NCBI RefSeq assembly: GCF_013087525.1 | Contig: NZ_JABFCS010000001.1 | Span: 1,054,001-1,118,000 of the forward strand | DNA length: 64,000 nt | Direction: 5' to 3' | Origin: Ramlibacter montanisoli | GTDB lineage: Bacteria > Pseudomonadota > Gammaproteobacteria > Burkholderiales > Burkholderiaceae_C | Shown: positions 1 to 8,331 of the stretch, piece after piece | Layout: each line of letters begins with the position of its first letter | Position numbering within the stretch: the first letter of the stretch is position 1 | Notes under the pieces: model-generated | Databases searched by the model: none | What the model saw: the letters and a program-made list of their open reading frames with translations, nothing else | What the model was told of the DNA's origin: nothing | Program-made: the position numbers and the translations under genes

Positions 1-1
1 G

Positions 2-679
2 GACCTGCCTTGGGCCGACTGGACCGCTGCCGCCAACGCCGACTACCTGGCCAACCTGGTGCCGCAGAAGCTGCCGGGCAGCATCGACATGCCGGCGATC
101 GTCGCGACGCTGCAGAAGCGCCTGCCGGCCGATGCGCTGGTCACCAACGGCGCGGGCAACTTCGCGTCCTGGACGCACCGCTTCTTCAAGCACCACGGGC
201 TGGTCAAGGGCCACAAGACGCAGCTCGCGCCGACCTCGGGCGCCATGGGTTACGGCGTGCCGGCGGGCATCGCGGCCAACATCATCTCCGGCCGCATCGC
301 GCTCACCGTGGCGGGCGACGGCGACTTCCTCATGAACGGCCAGGAACTGGCGACGGCCTCGCAGCACGGCGCCCGCTCCATCATCGTCCTGCTGAACAAC
401 GGCATGTACGGCACGATCCGCATGCACCAGGAGCGCGAGTACCCCAGGCGCGTGGAAGGCGCCGGCACGCAGCTGGCCAACCCCGACTTCGTGGCGCTGG
501 CCAAGGCCTACGGCTACGAAGGCATCCGCATCACGCGCACCGAGGAGTTCGAACCGGCGCTGCTGGCTGCGCTGGAGCGCAAGCAGGGCACGGTGATCGA
601 GGTGATGCTGGACCCGGAGGTGATCACCACCCGCGGGACTCTGACGGGGATCCGGGAAGCGGCGCTGAAGAAGGGCTGA
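2..679 (+). CDS. Thiamine-diphosphate-dependent enzyme (acetolactate synthase-like), C-terminal part
   Basis: The gene runs in from before the window; only the last 225 residues are visible. They hold the C-terminal thiamine-diphosphate/Mg-binding domain: GDGDF followed about 26 residues later by LNNGMYG, the classic GDG-(x)n-NN motif, preceded by SGAMGYGVPAGIAA. The family includes acetolactate synthase large subunits, glyoxylate carboligase, benzoylformate decarboxylase and related 2-keto-acid enzymes. Without the N-terminal domain the substrate cannot be assigned; the general acetolactate synthase-like class is secure. It ends at TGA and faces a convergent minus-strand gene only a few bases away. 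Confidence 0.85.
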   Translation, partial: DLPWADWTAAANADYLANLVPQKLPGSIDMPAIVATLQKRLPADALVTNGAGNFASWTHRFFKHHGLVKGHKTQLAPTSGAMGYGVPAGIAANIISGRIALTVAGDGDFLMNGQELATASQHGARSIIVLLNNGMYGTIRMHQEREYPRRVEGAGTQLANPDFVALAKAYGYEGIRITRTEEFEPALLAALERKQGTVIEVMLDPEVITTRGTLTGIREAALKKG

Positions 680-682
680 CCT

Positions 683-1072
683 TCAGTCGATGAAGCGGCC
701 GGCCTCGGCTGCCGGCGGCACCAGGCAGGTTTCCGAACGGCCGAAGATGGCGTAGCGATTGCGCGCGACCAGGCGGTAGGCCGCGTCGCGCAGGGGCGCC
801 GGAACCAGCCAACCGAGCCAGGCGGCGCGCCATGGCCAGCCGAGAGCGTGCAGGACCCGCAGGATCGCACCGGTCTGCTGCCAGGTGCGCTCGCCGTCCA
901 CCAGCAACAGAGTCTGCAGCCCGTCCGGACTGAGTCCGGCGCGCGCCAGCAAGTCGCGCCCGTGCGCTCCCTGGATGGACGCGTAGCGGAAGATTCCGCG
1001 CCTGTCATGTTTCAGCAGGAATTTCACCCAGCGGCTGCACAGCAGGCATTGCGCGTCGAACACCACGATCAC
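683..1072 (-). CDS. DUF393 (DCC family) thiol-disulfide oxidoreductase-like protein
   Basis: This 129-residue protein opens with the DUF393 signature: FDAQCLLCSRWVKFLL, where a D-x-x-C-x-x-C pair sits near residues 6-12, followed by a predicted thioredoxin-like fold (FRYAS, LLLVDGERTWQQ). Members are assumed to be thiol-disulfide oxidoreductases; substrates are unknown. The start is taken as GTG at 1072 because it overlaps the upstream stop in GTGA, showing translational coupling. It is the last gene of a three-gene minus-strand set with the DUF4166 and saccharopine dehydrogenase-like genes. Length is normal for the family. Confidence 0.75.
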   Translation of the reverse strand: MIVVFDAQCLLCSRWVKFLLKHDRRGIFRYASIQGAHGRDLLARAGLSPDGLQTLLLVDGERTWQQTGAILRVLHALGWPWRAAWLGWLVPAPLRDAAYRLVARNRYAIFGRSETCLVPPAAEAGRFID

Positions 1073-1613
1073 GGCGCATCCTCCGCCACGGGCAGTTCCA
1101 GGTAGCCGCGGTAGCTGGCGACCGTTCCCAATACGGGCACCGATGCGTGCACGCGGAAATTCAGCCGGCCGCCGGTGCCGGACTCCTCGGCGACGATGTG
1201 CGGCATCAGCCAGCGCGGGCAGGGCACGCGCAGGAATTGCAGGCGCACGAGCCGCATCACCAGACCCGGATCCGCGGCGGCCAGGGCGAAGGTCAGGCGC
1301 GCGGGACCCAGCTGCTCCACCAGCAGCGGTCCGCCGCTCAGGCGCGAGCGCATGGTCTTGCCCGGGAAGTGCCGCGTCCACACTTCCGCGTCCGGGTTCG
1401 CGTCCAGCTCGAAGCGCAGCCGGCCCTGGTGCGCGCGCTGCGGCGAACCGAGGCACCAGGCAAGCAGTCGCGCGGGCGCCGACGCGGGCGCATCCGCTTC
1501 CACCAGCCGGCAAGCCGGTGGCTTCCGGCCAGGGAATGGAAGCTGCGCAACGCGGGTGCGAGCCGGGAAAATTCCGCGCCGAGTGCGCGCTGGTAGAGCG
1601 ATGGCTGGCTCAT
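1069..1613 (-). CDS. DUF4166 domain protein, frame broken once
   Basis: The reading frame starts at ATG 1613 (MSQPSLYQRALG, then LAPALRSFHSLAG) and continues in another frame after about 1506 (VEADAPASAPARLLAW through SYRGYLELPV). Restoring one G near 1505-1508 gives a continuous 181-residue product. The pattern of an N-terminal RALG/LAPALR segment, a central RFELDANPDAEVW.RHFPG and a C-terminal YRGYLEL fits DUF4166, whose members are often fused or adjacent to saccharopine-dehydrogenase-like proteins, as here. Function unknown. Both ends overlap neighbours by four bases (ATGA and GTGA), so the three genes are coupled. The break looks like a base-calling deletion, not decay. Confidence 0.65.
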
Positions 1614-2722
1614 GCGACGGTTTCCGTGGTGATGTGCAGGCCGTCGGCCTCGTGCAGGATGTCTTCCAGCGTCAGCAGGCCGACGCAGGGCATCGCGCCT
1701 GCGGGCAGCGGCGCGCCCGCGCGCATCTTGCGCACCAGCGCGGCCGCCGCGAGCGTGGGGACAAAGGGACCATCCCCGTGGCTGGCGACCAGCTGCCAGG
1801 TTCGGGTGACGGGTTGTCCATCCGCGGCCAACCCGGTTGCCGTGACATGCATCGCCCCGGCATCGCTGCCCCGATGACGGAACAGGTCCGCGGCGCGCTT
1901 GAGTGCACGCGCGTGCTTCGCCCAGTCGCGCACCAGCCCCTTGCGCGCGCACCAGGCCATCAGGTTCATCCCCCGGTGCAGGAACTCCAGTTCCAGTCCG
2001 GCTCCGAACTGCACCGCCGGGGCGCCTGCGTAGCGCTGCGGCAGCAGCGCGAGGTCGGGCACGTCGCAGGGCGAAAGCAGCCGGCTGCCCACCGGCGCCG
2101 GATAGCGGTGGCGCCGGCTTCCCGACCATCCTGTCGCGCGGTGGCCGCGGGCCGCGGGCAGGGGTTGTCCGCAGTAGCTCAGGATCGCCTGCACCGTCGA
2201 GAGGCCGCGTTCGGTGCGGTTGCCCGGGCTGATGCCGATGTCGATGGCCTGCACCGTCCGCATGCCGCGCACGAGGTGGTCGGCGGCCGCGCTGGAGAGC
2301 GCCGGCACGGAACTGGCGCCGCTGGTCACCAGGACTCCGGCAGCCAGCGCCTCGGCGTCCAGTTCCGCGATGCCGGTCACGTAGGCGCGGCCGTCGGCGA
2401 GGTCGATGGAGTGGCAGCCGCCAGCGATGGCGGCGCGGGGAATGCGGTAGTCGTGCCGCTGGAAGGGGCCCGAAGCGTTCACCAGGATGTCCGGCAGCAG
2501 CTGCAGCAGCCGGGGGCCCAGTGCCTGGTCCAGTGCGTCCAGCTCCACGGCTTCGAGCGTGGCCCCGGAACGCGGCCGCAGCTCCTGCACCAGCGCAGCG
2601 GCCGCCTGCGCCGACCGTCCGGCCACCAGAACGTGCAGCCCCGGCATGCGCGCGAGCCGTTGCACCAGGCGGCGGCCGAAGAAGCCGTAGCCGCCGATCA
2701 CGAGCACGCGGCAGGTGGACAT
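1610..2722 (-). CDS. Saccharopine dehydrogenase-like NAD(P)-binding protein
   Basis: A 370-residue protein with an N-terminal Rossmann fold (VLVIGGYGFFGRRLVQRLA, a GGxGxxG loop at about residues 8-14) and the saccharopine-dehydrogenase pattern NASGPFQ near residue 85 followed by CHSIDLADGRAYV. Family members act on diverse or unknown substrates; lysine metabolism is not implied. The start at ATG 2722 places the Rossmann loop at the usual distance and avoids an implausible extension through a terminator hairpin. Its stop overlaps the start of the DUF4166 gene. The combination with DUF4166 and a DUF393 redox protein suggests one shared but unknown pathway. Confidence 0.75.
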   Translation of the reverse strand: MSTCRVLVIGGYGFFGRRLVQRLARMPGLHVLVAGRSAQAAAALVQELRPRSGATLEAVELDALDQALGPRLLQLLPDILVNASGPFQRHDYRIPRAAIAGGCHSIDLADGRAYVTGIAELDAEALAAGVLVTSGASSVPALSSAAADHLVRGMRTVQAIDIGISPGNRTERGLSTVQAILSYCGQPLPAARGHRATGWSGSRRHRYPAPVGSRLLSPCDVPDLALLPQRYAGAPAVQFGAGLELEFLHRGMNLMAWCARKGLVRDWAKHARALKRAADLFRHRGSDAGAMHVTATGLAADGQPVTRTWQLVASHGDGPFVPTLAAAALVRKMRAGAPLPAGAMPCVGLLTLEDILHEADGLHITTETVA

Positions 2723-2752
2723 GGGTACAAGTCTAGCGGGCCGGCGCCAATG

Positions 2753-2778
2753 AAAAAGGCCGGCGTCAGCCGGCCTTT
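2753..2778 (-). terminator. Intrinsic terminator of the SWIB/histone-like gene
   Basis: Perfect 10-bp hairpin (arms AAAGGCCGGC and GCCGGCCTTT, loop GTCA) followed on the minus strand by a run of T (A tract 2753-2757 on plus). It lies just after the stop of the gene ending at 2800. Confidence 0.85.
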
Positions 2779-2799
2779 CAAGCGATCGGTGAGGCCCGA

Positions 2800-3249
2800 T
2801 TACTTGACGTGCTTGCCGATCAGGCCAGCCATTTCGAACATGGACACCTGGCCCTTGCCGAACAGCACGCGCAGCTTGTCGTCCGCATTGACCATGCGCT
2901 TGTTCGCCTGGTCCTGCAGCTTGTTCTTCTTGATGTAGGCCCACAGCTTGCTGACGATCTCGGTGCGCGGCAGGGGAGCCGAGCCCACGACGGCGGCCAG
3001 CGACTGGTCCGGGGTCAGCGGCTTCATGAATGCTGCGTTCGGGGTGCGCTTCTTGGCGGGAGCCTTCTTCGCAGCAGCCTTCTTGGCCGGAGCGGCCTTC
3101 TTCGCAGTTGCCTTCTTGGCCGGTGCGGCCTTCTTCGCAGGAGCCTTCTTCGCTGCGGCCTTCTTCGCCGGAGCCTTCTTCGCGGGAGCCTTCTTCGCGG
3201 CGGCCTTCTTCGCCGGGGCCTTCTTTGCCGCCTTCTTTGCAGTTGCCAT
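2800..3249 (-). CDS. SWIB/MDM2 domain protein with a histone H1-like Lys/Ala-rich tail
   Basis: The 149-residue product has two parts. Residues 1 to about 68 are repeats of KKAPAKKAAA type, strongly basic and like eukaryotic histone H1 tails and bacterial AlgP/HctB proteins, so probably DNA-binding and nucleoid-associated. Residues about 72-149 form a SWIB/MDM2 domain (FMKPLTPDQSLAAVVG, KLWAYIKKNKLQD, LFGKGQVSMFEMAGLIGKHV). Such fusions are common in Burkholderiales and chlamydiae. It is a single gene with its own terminator. The repeat tract is prone to length change. The role in chromosome structure is inferred from the family only. Confidence 0.85.
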   Translation of the reverse strand: MATAKKAAKKAPAKKAAAKKAPAKKAPAKKAAAKKAPAKKAAPAKKATAKKAAPAKKAAAKKAPAKKRTPNAAFMKPLTPDQSLAAVVGSAPLPRTEIVSKLWAYIKKNKLQDQANKRMVNADDKLRVLFGKGQVSMFEMAGLIGKHVK

Positions 3250-3385
3250 GATTGAATTTCCTTCTAGAAGTTTGGTTGGAACCTACCAGTGGAAAACTGC
3301 ACTCTCACTGGCACTGCGGATGCTAATGGAGAAAAACGGCGTGTCCAAGCGGAAAACGGGTTTTTCATTGGGAAATGTTGCTTTT

Positions 3386-4302
3386 TCATCCGCGCGGCGA
3401 GGCCGTTTTCCCTCTGAAGATCAGCAACACGCCCGCGAGGATCACTCCGCACGCGAGCCATTCGCCCCCGAGAGCGCCTCTCCACCGAGGGAAACGCCCA
3501 GTGCGAGCGCGATCACGGGGTTCACGAAGGCGTAGCTCGTGGCCACCGCGGGGCTCGCATGCGCGAGCAGGTAGAGGTACGCGCTGAACGCGATCAGCGA
3601 GCCGAACACCACGAGATAGATCCACGCCGCGAGCGCGAGCGGCTGCGGCGGCGCGACGAACTGCTCACCCAGTGCGAGAGAAAGCGCCATCAACACCGCG
3701 CCGCCACACAACATTTCGCTCGCGAAACCCGCGGCGCCCGCAGCCAGCGGCAGGCGCGTCGTCGAGAGCACGGAGCCGAGCGACCATGCGAGCGTGGCGC
3801 CCGCGATGCTGGCCAGTGCCGCGGGCGAGGCACCGAAGCTCGCGCCGCGCACCAGCAGCAGCACACCGGCGACGCCCACCACCATGCCGGCCAGCTCGAG
3901 GCGGTGCGGCCGCTGGCCGAACAGCAGGCCCCAGCCGCAGACCAGCATCGGCGTCACGGCGATGAACGCCGCCACCAGGCCGGAGCCCACGTGCTGCTCC
4001 GCGCTGGCGGTCAGGCCCATGCCGCCGCCCAGCATCAGCGTGCCGATCACCAGCGCGTTGCGCCATTCCCGCAGCGTCGGCAGGCGCACCGCGCCGCTGC
4101 GCGCGCGCCACAGCACCCACGCCATCAGCAGCGCGCCGGCGGCCAGGAAGCGGGTGCCCATCTGGAAGAAGGGCGGAAAGCTCGCCAGTGCCAGACGGAT
4201 CGCCAGGTAGGTGGAGCCCCAGATCACGTAGCAGGCGAGCAGGGCGGGCAGCAGCAGCGCGGGCGTGCCGGCGCCGCGGGCGGGCAGGGCGGTGGTGGTC
4301 AT
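3386..4302 (-). CDS. EamA family exporter (YedA-like), frame broken near the 3' end
   Basis: Inner-membrane drug/metabolite transporter with about ten membrane segments: YVIWGSTYLAIRLALASFPPFF at the N-terminus and a second EamA repeat starting near LASIAGATLAWSLGSV. The frame is interrupted in a C5 run (3465-3469): the open frame stops early, while the next frame carries the missing last helix (GEWLACGVILAGVLLIF). One extra base restores 305 residues, normal for the family. It is divergent from an Lrp/AsnC regulator 87 bp away, the usual arrangement for amino-acid-responsive exporters, so that protein probably controls it. The substrate is unknown; amino acids or their derivatives are the likely class. 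Confidence 0.75.
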
Positions 4303-4389
4303 GCGGGAGATGCTAGGTTGCCTTCGCCGGCTGTTCCATGCATGATTCAAGGTCGCTGGCGCAAGTCGCCTTTGTTTTGAAGGTTATCG

Positions 4390-4887
4390 ATGCCATCGAC
4401 CGAAGTTCCCGAACTGGACGCCTATGACACCCGCATCCTGGAAGAGCTGCAGCGGGACGCCCGCACCAGCATGGCGGAGCTCGGGCGCAAGGTGCACCTG
4501 TCGCAGCCGGCGGTGACCGAGCGGGTGCGCAAGCTGGAGATCGCCGGCTTCATCAAGGGCTACCGGGCGGTGGTGGACTACCAACGCCTGGGCTACGGCA
4601 TCCGCGCGCTGGTGCGGGCCGGCCGGGTGGAGTACGGTCGGATGCTGCAGCTGATCGAGCAGACGCCGGAGGTGGTCAATGCCTTCAACGTGACCGGCGA
4701 GGACAGCTGGATCCTGGAAATCGCGGTGATCGACGTGGAGCACCTGGACGCGGTGGTGACCAAGTTCTGCCTGCTGGCCGAAACCTCGACCTCCATCGTG
4801 CTGAACATGCCGCGCGAGCACTTCGCCGTGCTGCCGGCGCGGCGCGAGAACATCAAGCCGGCGATCAGGAAGGTGACCGGGCGCTAG
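4390..4887 (+). CDS. Lrp/AsnC family transcriptional regulator
   Basis: A 165-residue protein with the N-terminal winged helix-turn-helix typical of Lrp/AsnC (LDAYDTRILEELQRDAR, then MAELGRKVHLSQPAVTERVRKLE) and a C-terminal RAM/AsnC ligand-binding domain (VVNAFNVTGEDSWILEIAV). Such proteins bind DNA as octamers or dimers and respond to amino acids. It is transcribed divergently from the EamA exporter at 3386-4302, with 87 bp between the starts, which suggests that exporter is its main target. The RAM-domain GEDSW motif is intact. The effector cannot be read from the sequence. Confidence 0.88.
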   Translation: MPSTEVPELDAYDTRILEELQRDARTSMAELGRKVHLSQPAVTERVRKLEIAGFIKGYRAVVDYQRLGYGIRALVRAGRVEYGRMLQLIEQTPEVVNAFNVTGEDSWILEIAVIDVEHLDAVVTKFCLLAETSTSIVLNMPREHFAVLPARRENIKPAIRKVTGR

Positions 4888-4910
4888 CGCCGCGCAGCAG
4901 CGCGCGACCG

Positions 4911-4932
4911 GTCATCCCCGCGCAGGCGGGGA
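4911..4932. repeat. REP-like 22-bp repeat, single arm
   Basis: The 22 bases match both arms of the element at 57701-57779. The unit folds on itself (CCCCGC, loop GCAG, GCGGGG). It lies at the very 3' end of the EamA gene 4912-5825 and supplies that gene's stop codon. Confidence 0.75.
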
Positions 4933-5825
4933 TCCATAAGGCACCGTAGCCAGCACCACGCCCACCAGCGCCGCCGCGAACGCGAGCAGCTGCAGGCCCC
5001 CAGCGTCTCGCCCAGCACCAGCACGCCCACCAGCGCCGCCGACACCGGCAGCATCACGGTGAACACGCCGGCCTGCGCCGCCGGCACCACCTTCAGCCCC
5101 GTCATCCACAGCCACACCGTCCAGATGCTGGCCGCCAGCGCATAGAACACCAGCAGCAGCCAGGCGCCCGGCGCTACCGAGCCGAAGTCGAACTGCAGTG
5201 CCGCGTACAGGCCGAAGGGCGTGACCAGCACGAAGCCCCAGAGGTTGATCAGCGAGGTGATGCGCTTGGGCCCGAGCACGCCGGTGAGCGCCTTGCCGAT
5301 CACGGCATAGGAGGCCTCGCAGACCACCGCGCCCAGCACCAGCAGGTTCCCCAGCCACGCGAGCTCCCCGGCGGACGGGCCGTCGGCGGGCTTGGCCACG
5401 GCAAGCAGCCCGATGCCGCCCGCGGCGCAGGCGATGGCGGCCCAGGTCCGGCCGGTGATGCGTTCGCGCAGGAAGATCCAGCTCAGGAGCGCCACCGTGG
5501 CCGGGATCGCCGCCATGATCACGCCCGCCGACACCGCGCTGGTGAGGCTCACGCCGTACAACATGCACAGCGAGAACAGGAAGTTGCCGAGGAAGGATTC
5601 GAGGAACAGCAGCCGCCGCGTCTTCGGCGTGAGGGGCGGCTCGCTGGCGGGCTTGCGCAGCCAGTGCAGCATGGCCAGGCCGCCGATGCCGAAGCGCAGC
5701 CAGGCGAGCAGCAGCACCGGGATCGCCGCCGCCAGCGGTTTGGAGAGCGCAACGTAGCTTCCGACCAGCGACATGCTGAGGGCCAGGCAGGCGTAGGCAA
5801 GAGGTCGGCTGGGGACGAAGCTCAT
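4912..5825 (-). CDS. EamA family transporter, frame broken near the 3' end
   Basis: About ten predicted membrane segments in two EamA repeats (LALSMSLVGSYVALSKPLA at the N-terminus, LGAVVCEASYAVIGKALTG in the second half). The frame is broken in the C5 run at about 4997-5001: after VLGETLG the open frame becomes Cys/Arg-rich, whereas the neighbouring frame continues with LQLLAFAAALVGVVLATV, the expected last helix. One extra base gives 304 residues. The restored C-terminus (GSPPARG) and stop codon lie inside a REP-like repeat, so the original end of the gene has been replaced. It is divergent from the gene at 5856 with only 30 bp between. Substrate unknown. Confidence 0.7.
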
Positions 5826-5855
5826 CGACAATGCGGGTCGCAAAACCGCCGCATC

Positions 5856-6257
5856 ATGCCTGAAGCCCCCGAGCGCCTCGTCTTCGTCTACGGCACCCTG
5901 CGCCGCGGCGGGCGCAACGACATCAACCGCCTGCAACCCGCGCCGCACTACGTCGGCATGGGAGAAGTGCGCGGCATCCTGTACCACATCGACTGGTACC
6001 CCGGACTCACGCTCGGTGGCGAGGAGGCCGTGACGGTGGTCGGCGAGGTGTACCGCATCACGCCGGAACTGGAGGTGGTGCTGGACGCGATCGAGCAGAT
6101 CGTGCCCGGCGCGGACAGCGAGTACTTCAAGCGCAAGGTGGACGTCTTCGTGGACGGCAGGCCGCTGCACTGCCTGCTGTACGAGATCAACCCGGCGCGC
6201 GTGCGCGGCAAGCGGGCGATCGGGCACGGCGACTGGATCGTGTTTCACACATCGTGA
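5856..6257 (+). CDS. Gamma-glutamylcyclotransferase-like (AIG2/GGCT fold) protein
   Basis: The 133-residue product starts with LVFVYGTLRRGGRNDINRL, the YGTLR motif that marks the AIG2/GGCT-like cyclotransferase fold, and has an acidic residue in the segment VVLDAIEQIVPG that could be the catalytic glutamate. Related enzymes release 5-oxoproline from gamma-glutamyl peptides or amines, but many bacterial members are uncharacterised. The start ATG at 5856 puts the motif near residue 11. It stands alone between the EamA gene and the isocitrate lyase promoter. Confidence in the fold is high; the exact reaction is unknown. Confidence 0.8.
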   Translation: MPEAPERLVFVYGTLRRGGRNDINRLQPAPHYVGMGEVRGILYHIDWYPGLTLGGEEAVTVVGEVYRITPELEVVLDAIEQIVPGADSEYFKRKVDVFVDGRPLHCLLYEINPARVRGKRAIGHGDWIVFHTS

Positions 6258-6263
6258 AAGACG

Positions 6264-6341
6264 TTTCGCAATGCGGAAAATAATGATTGTGCGGCGCCGC
6301 AAAATTTCTCGATATAAGAAAGCACTTGCCGCATTGCGAAA
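6264..6341. promoter_or_regulatory. Paired 13-bp inverted repeats upstream of aceA
   Basis: TTTCGCAATGCGG (6264-6276) recurs exactly as its reverse complement CCGCATTGCGAAA (6329-6341). Each copy is itself an imperfect palindrome of the form TTTC..GCA..TGC..GAAA. The AT-rich DNA between them contrasts with its surroundings. Most likely operators for a regulator of the glyoxylate shunt gene aceA; the protein is unknown. Confidence 0.55.
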
Positions 6342-6381
6342 AGACCGCCGCAAGTCATTGATTGTTGGTCAGAAAATATTT

Positions 6382-6425
6382 AGTCTTCTATAAGACACAA
6401 GAGCCCACGAAGTCTTCTACAAGAC
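6382..6425. promoter_or_regulatory. Tandem GTCTT-N4-AAGAC operators upstream of aceA
   Basis: AGTCTTCTAYAAGAC occurs twice in direct repeat (6382-6396 and 6411-6425), 29 bp apart. Each copy is a palindrome with arms GTCTT/AAGAC and a CTAT or CTAC centre. Placed about 70-110 bp before the aceA start codon, they are probable dimeric repressor sites. Confidence 0.6.
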
Positions 6426-6493
6426 TTAAAGTTCATTCCAAGGCGCGACGGCGTTCCGCCCCCAGGTTTCGACATCAACCCAACGGAGTGAAC

Positions 6494-7834
<1,341 letters not shown>

Positions 7835-7852
7835 GCGTTACCGCCAGGAGAC

Positions 7853-7882
7853 AAGCCCGCGGCCGTCCGGCCGCGGGCTTTT
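7853..7882 (+). terminator. Intrinsic terminator of aceA
   Basis: Perfect 12-bp hairpin (AAGCCCGCGGCC, loop GTCC, GGCCGCGGGCTT) followed by TT, 19 bp after the aceA stop codon. Confidence 0.9.
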
Positions 7883-7941
7883 GCATTTGAGGCCATCCTC
7901 AGTACAGTCGGGCTATCCGAAGCAGGAGCAGGAGGGGTCGC

Positions 7942-8145
7942 ATGGGGGATTCCACGGATCTGGAGAAGACCGGCACGTTCAACGTGAGCGAGCTGCGCAT
8001 GGGCAACACCTGCCCCGACTGCGAGGGCCGGGGCCAGTTGCACATCGACAGCGAGAACATCAACGAGAAGTTCGAGGTCGAGAAGCAGACGGTCATCACG
8101 CAATGCCCCCGCTGCCGCGGCACGGGGCAGCTGCCCACGAGTTAG
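7942..8145 (+). CDS. Small DnaJ-type zinc-finger protein
   Basis: A 67-residue protein with two CxxCxGxG motifs, CPDCEGRG near residue 24 and CPRCRGTG near residue 56, exactly the half-sites that make one DnaJ central-type zinc finger. There is no J domain. Between them is a charged helix (ENINEKFEVEKQTVITQ). Stand-alone copies of this finger may act as small chaperone-like or RNA-binding proteins; nothing here proves either. The gene sits between aceA and the thrS leader, and its stop codon TAG is also the start of the -10 box TAGAAT of the next promoter. Confidence 0.75.
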   Translation: MGDSTDLEKTGTFNVSELRMGNTCPDCEGRGQLHIDSENINEKFEVEKQTVITQCPRCRGTGQLPTS

Positions 8146-8148
8146 AAT
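8143..8148 (+). promoter_or_regulatory. Probable -10 box of the thrS leader transcript
   Basis: TAGAAT, the same hexamer that precedes tRNA-Pro and the kinase gene in this window. It lies 39 bp before the leader-peptide start. No convincing -35 box was seen. Confidence 0.45.
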
Positions 8149-8186
8149 CGCGGCACTCGGACTGCAACAAGAGCGAGAAAGGCACC

Positions 8187-8234
8187 ATGGTTATGACACC
8201 GCGAACTACTCCGGAAGGAACCACGGCCCCCTAG
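8187..8234 (+). CDS. Threonine-rich leader peptide of thrS (attenuator)
   Basis: A 15-codon frame encodes MVMTPRTTPEGTTAP: five threonines using ACA, ACT, ACT, ACC and ACG, while most genes here use almost only ACC and ACG. An AAAGG ribosome site lies just before the ATG. It ends at TAG 42 bp before a strong terminator hairpin that precedes thrS. This is the layout of a classical amino-acid attenuator: ribosome stalling at Thr codons when charged tRNA-Thr is scarce would block the terminator and raise thrS expression. Inferred from layout; no homology was used. Confidence 0.7.
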   Translation: MVMTPRTTPEGTTAP

Positions 8235-8276
8235 CGGCCGGGTAGTCGCGCGTCCAGGGTTGCATCGTCCCCACTG

Positions 8277-8303
8277 AAAAAGCGCGGCTCCCCCGCGCTT
8301 TTT
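8277..8303 (+). terminator. Attenuator hairpin before thrS
   Basis: Perfect 11-bp stem (AAAAAGCGCGG, loop CTCCC, CCGCGCTTTTT) ending in a T run, 29 bp before the thrS ATG. CGCGC at 8247-8251 could pair with GCGCG of the 5' arm (8282-8286) as a competing structure. Together with the Thr leader peptide this is read as a transcription attenuator. Confidence 0.8.
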
Positions 8304-8331
8304 CGTTCCTGCAGATCCCCGAACCGCAACC

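Noticed and set aside
3060-3240. A tandem-repeat or CRISPR-like array
   Set aside because: The repetition is the codon-level echo of the Lys/Ala-rich protein tail; there are no spacers.
8160-8331. A T-box riboswitch before thrS
   Set aside because: No T-box sequence or specifier-loop architecture is visible, and T-boxes are not expected in Betaproteobacteria; the Thr-rich leader frame plus terminator explains the region.
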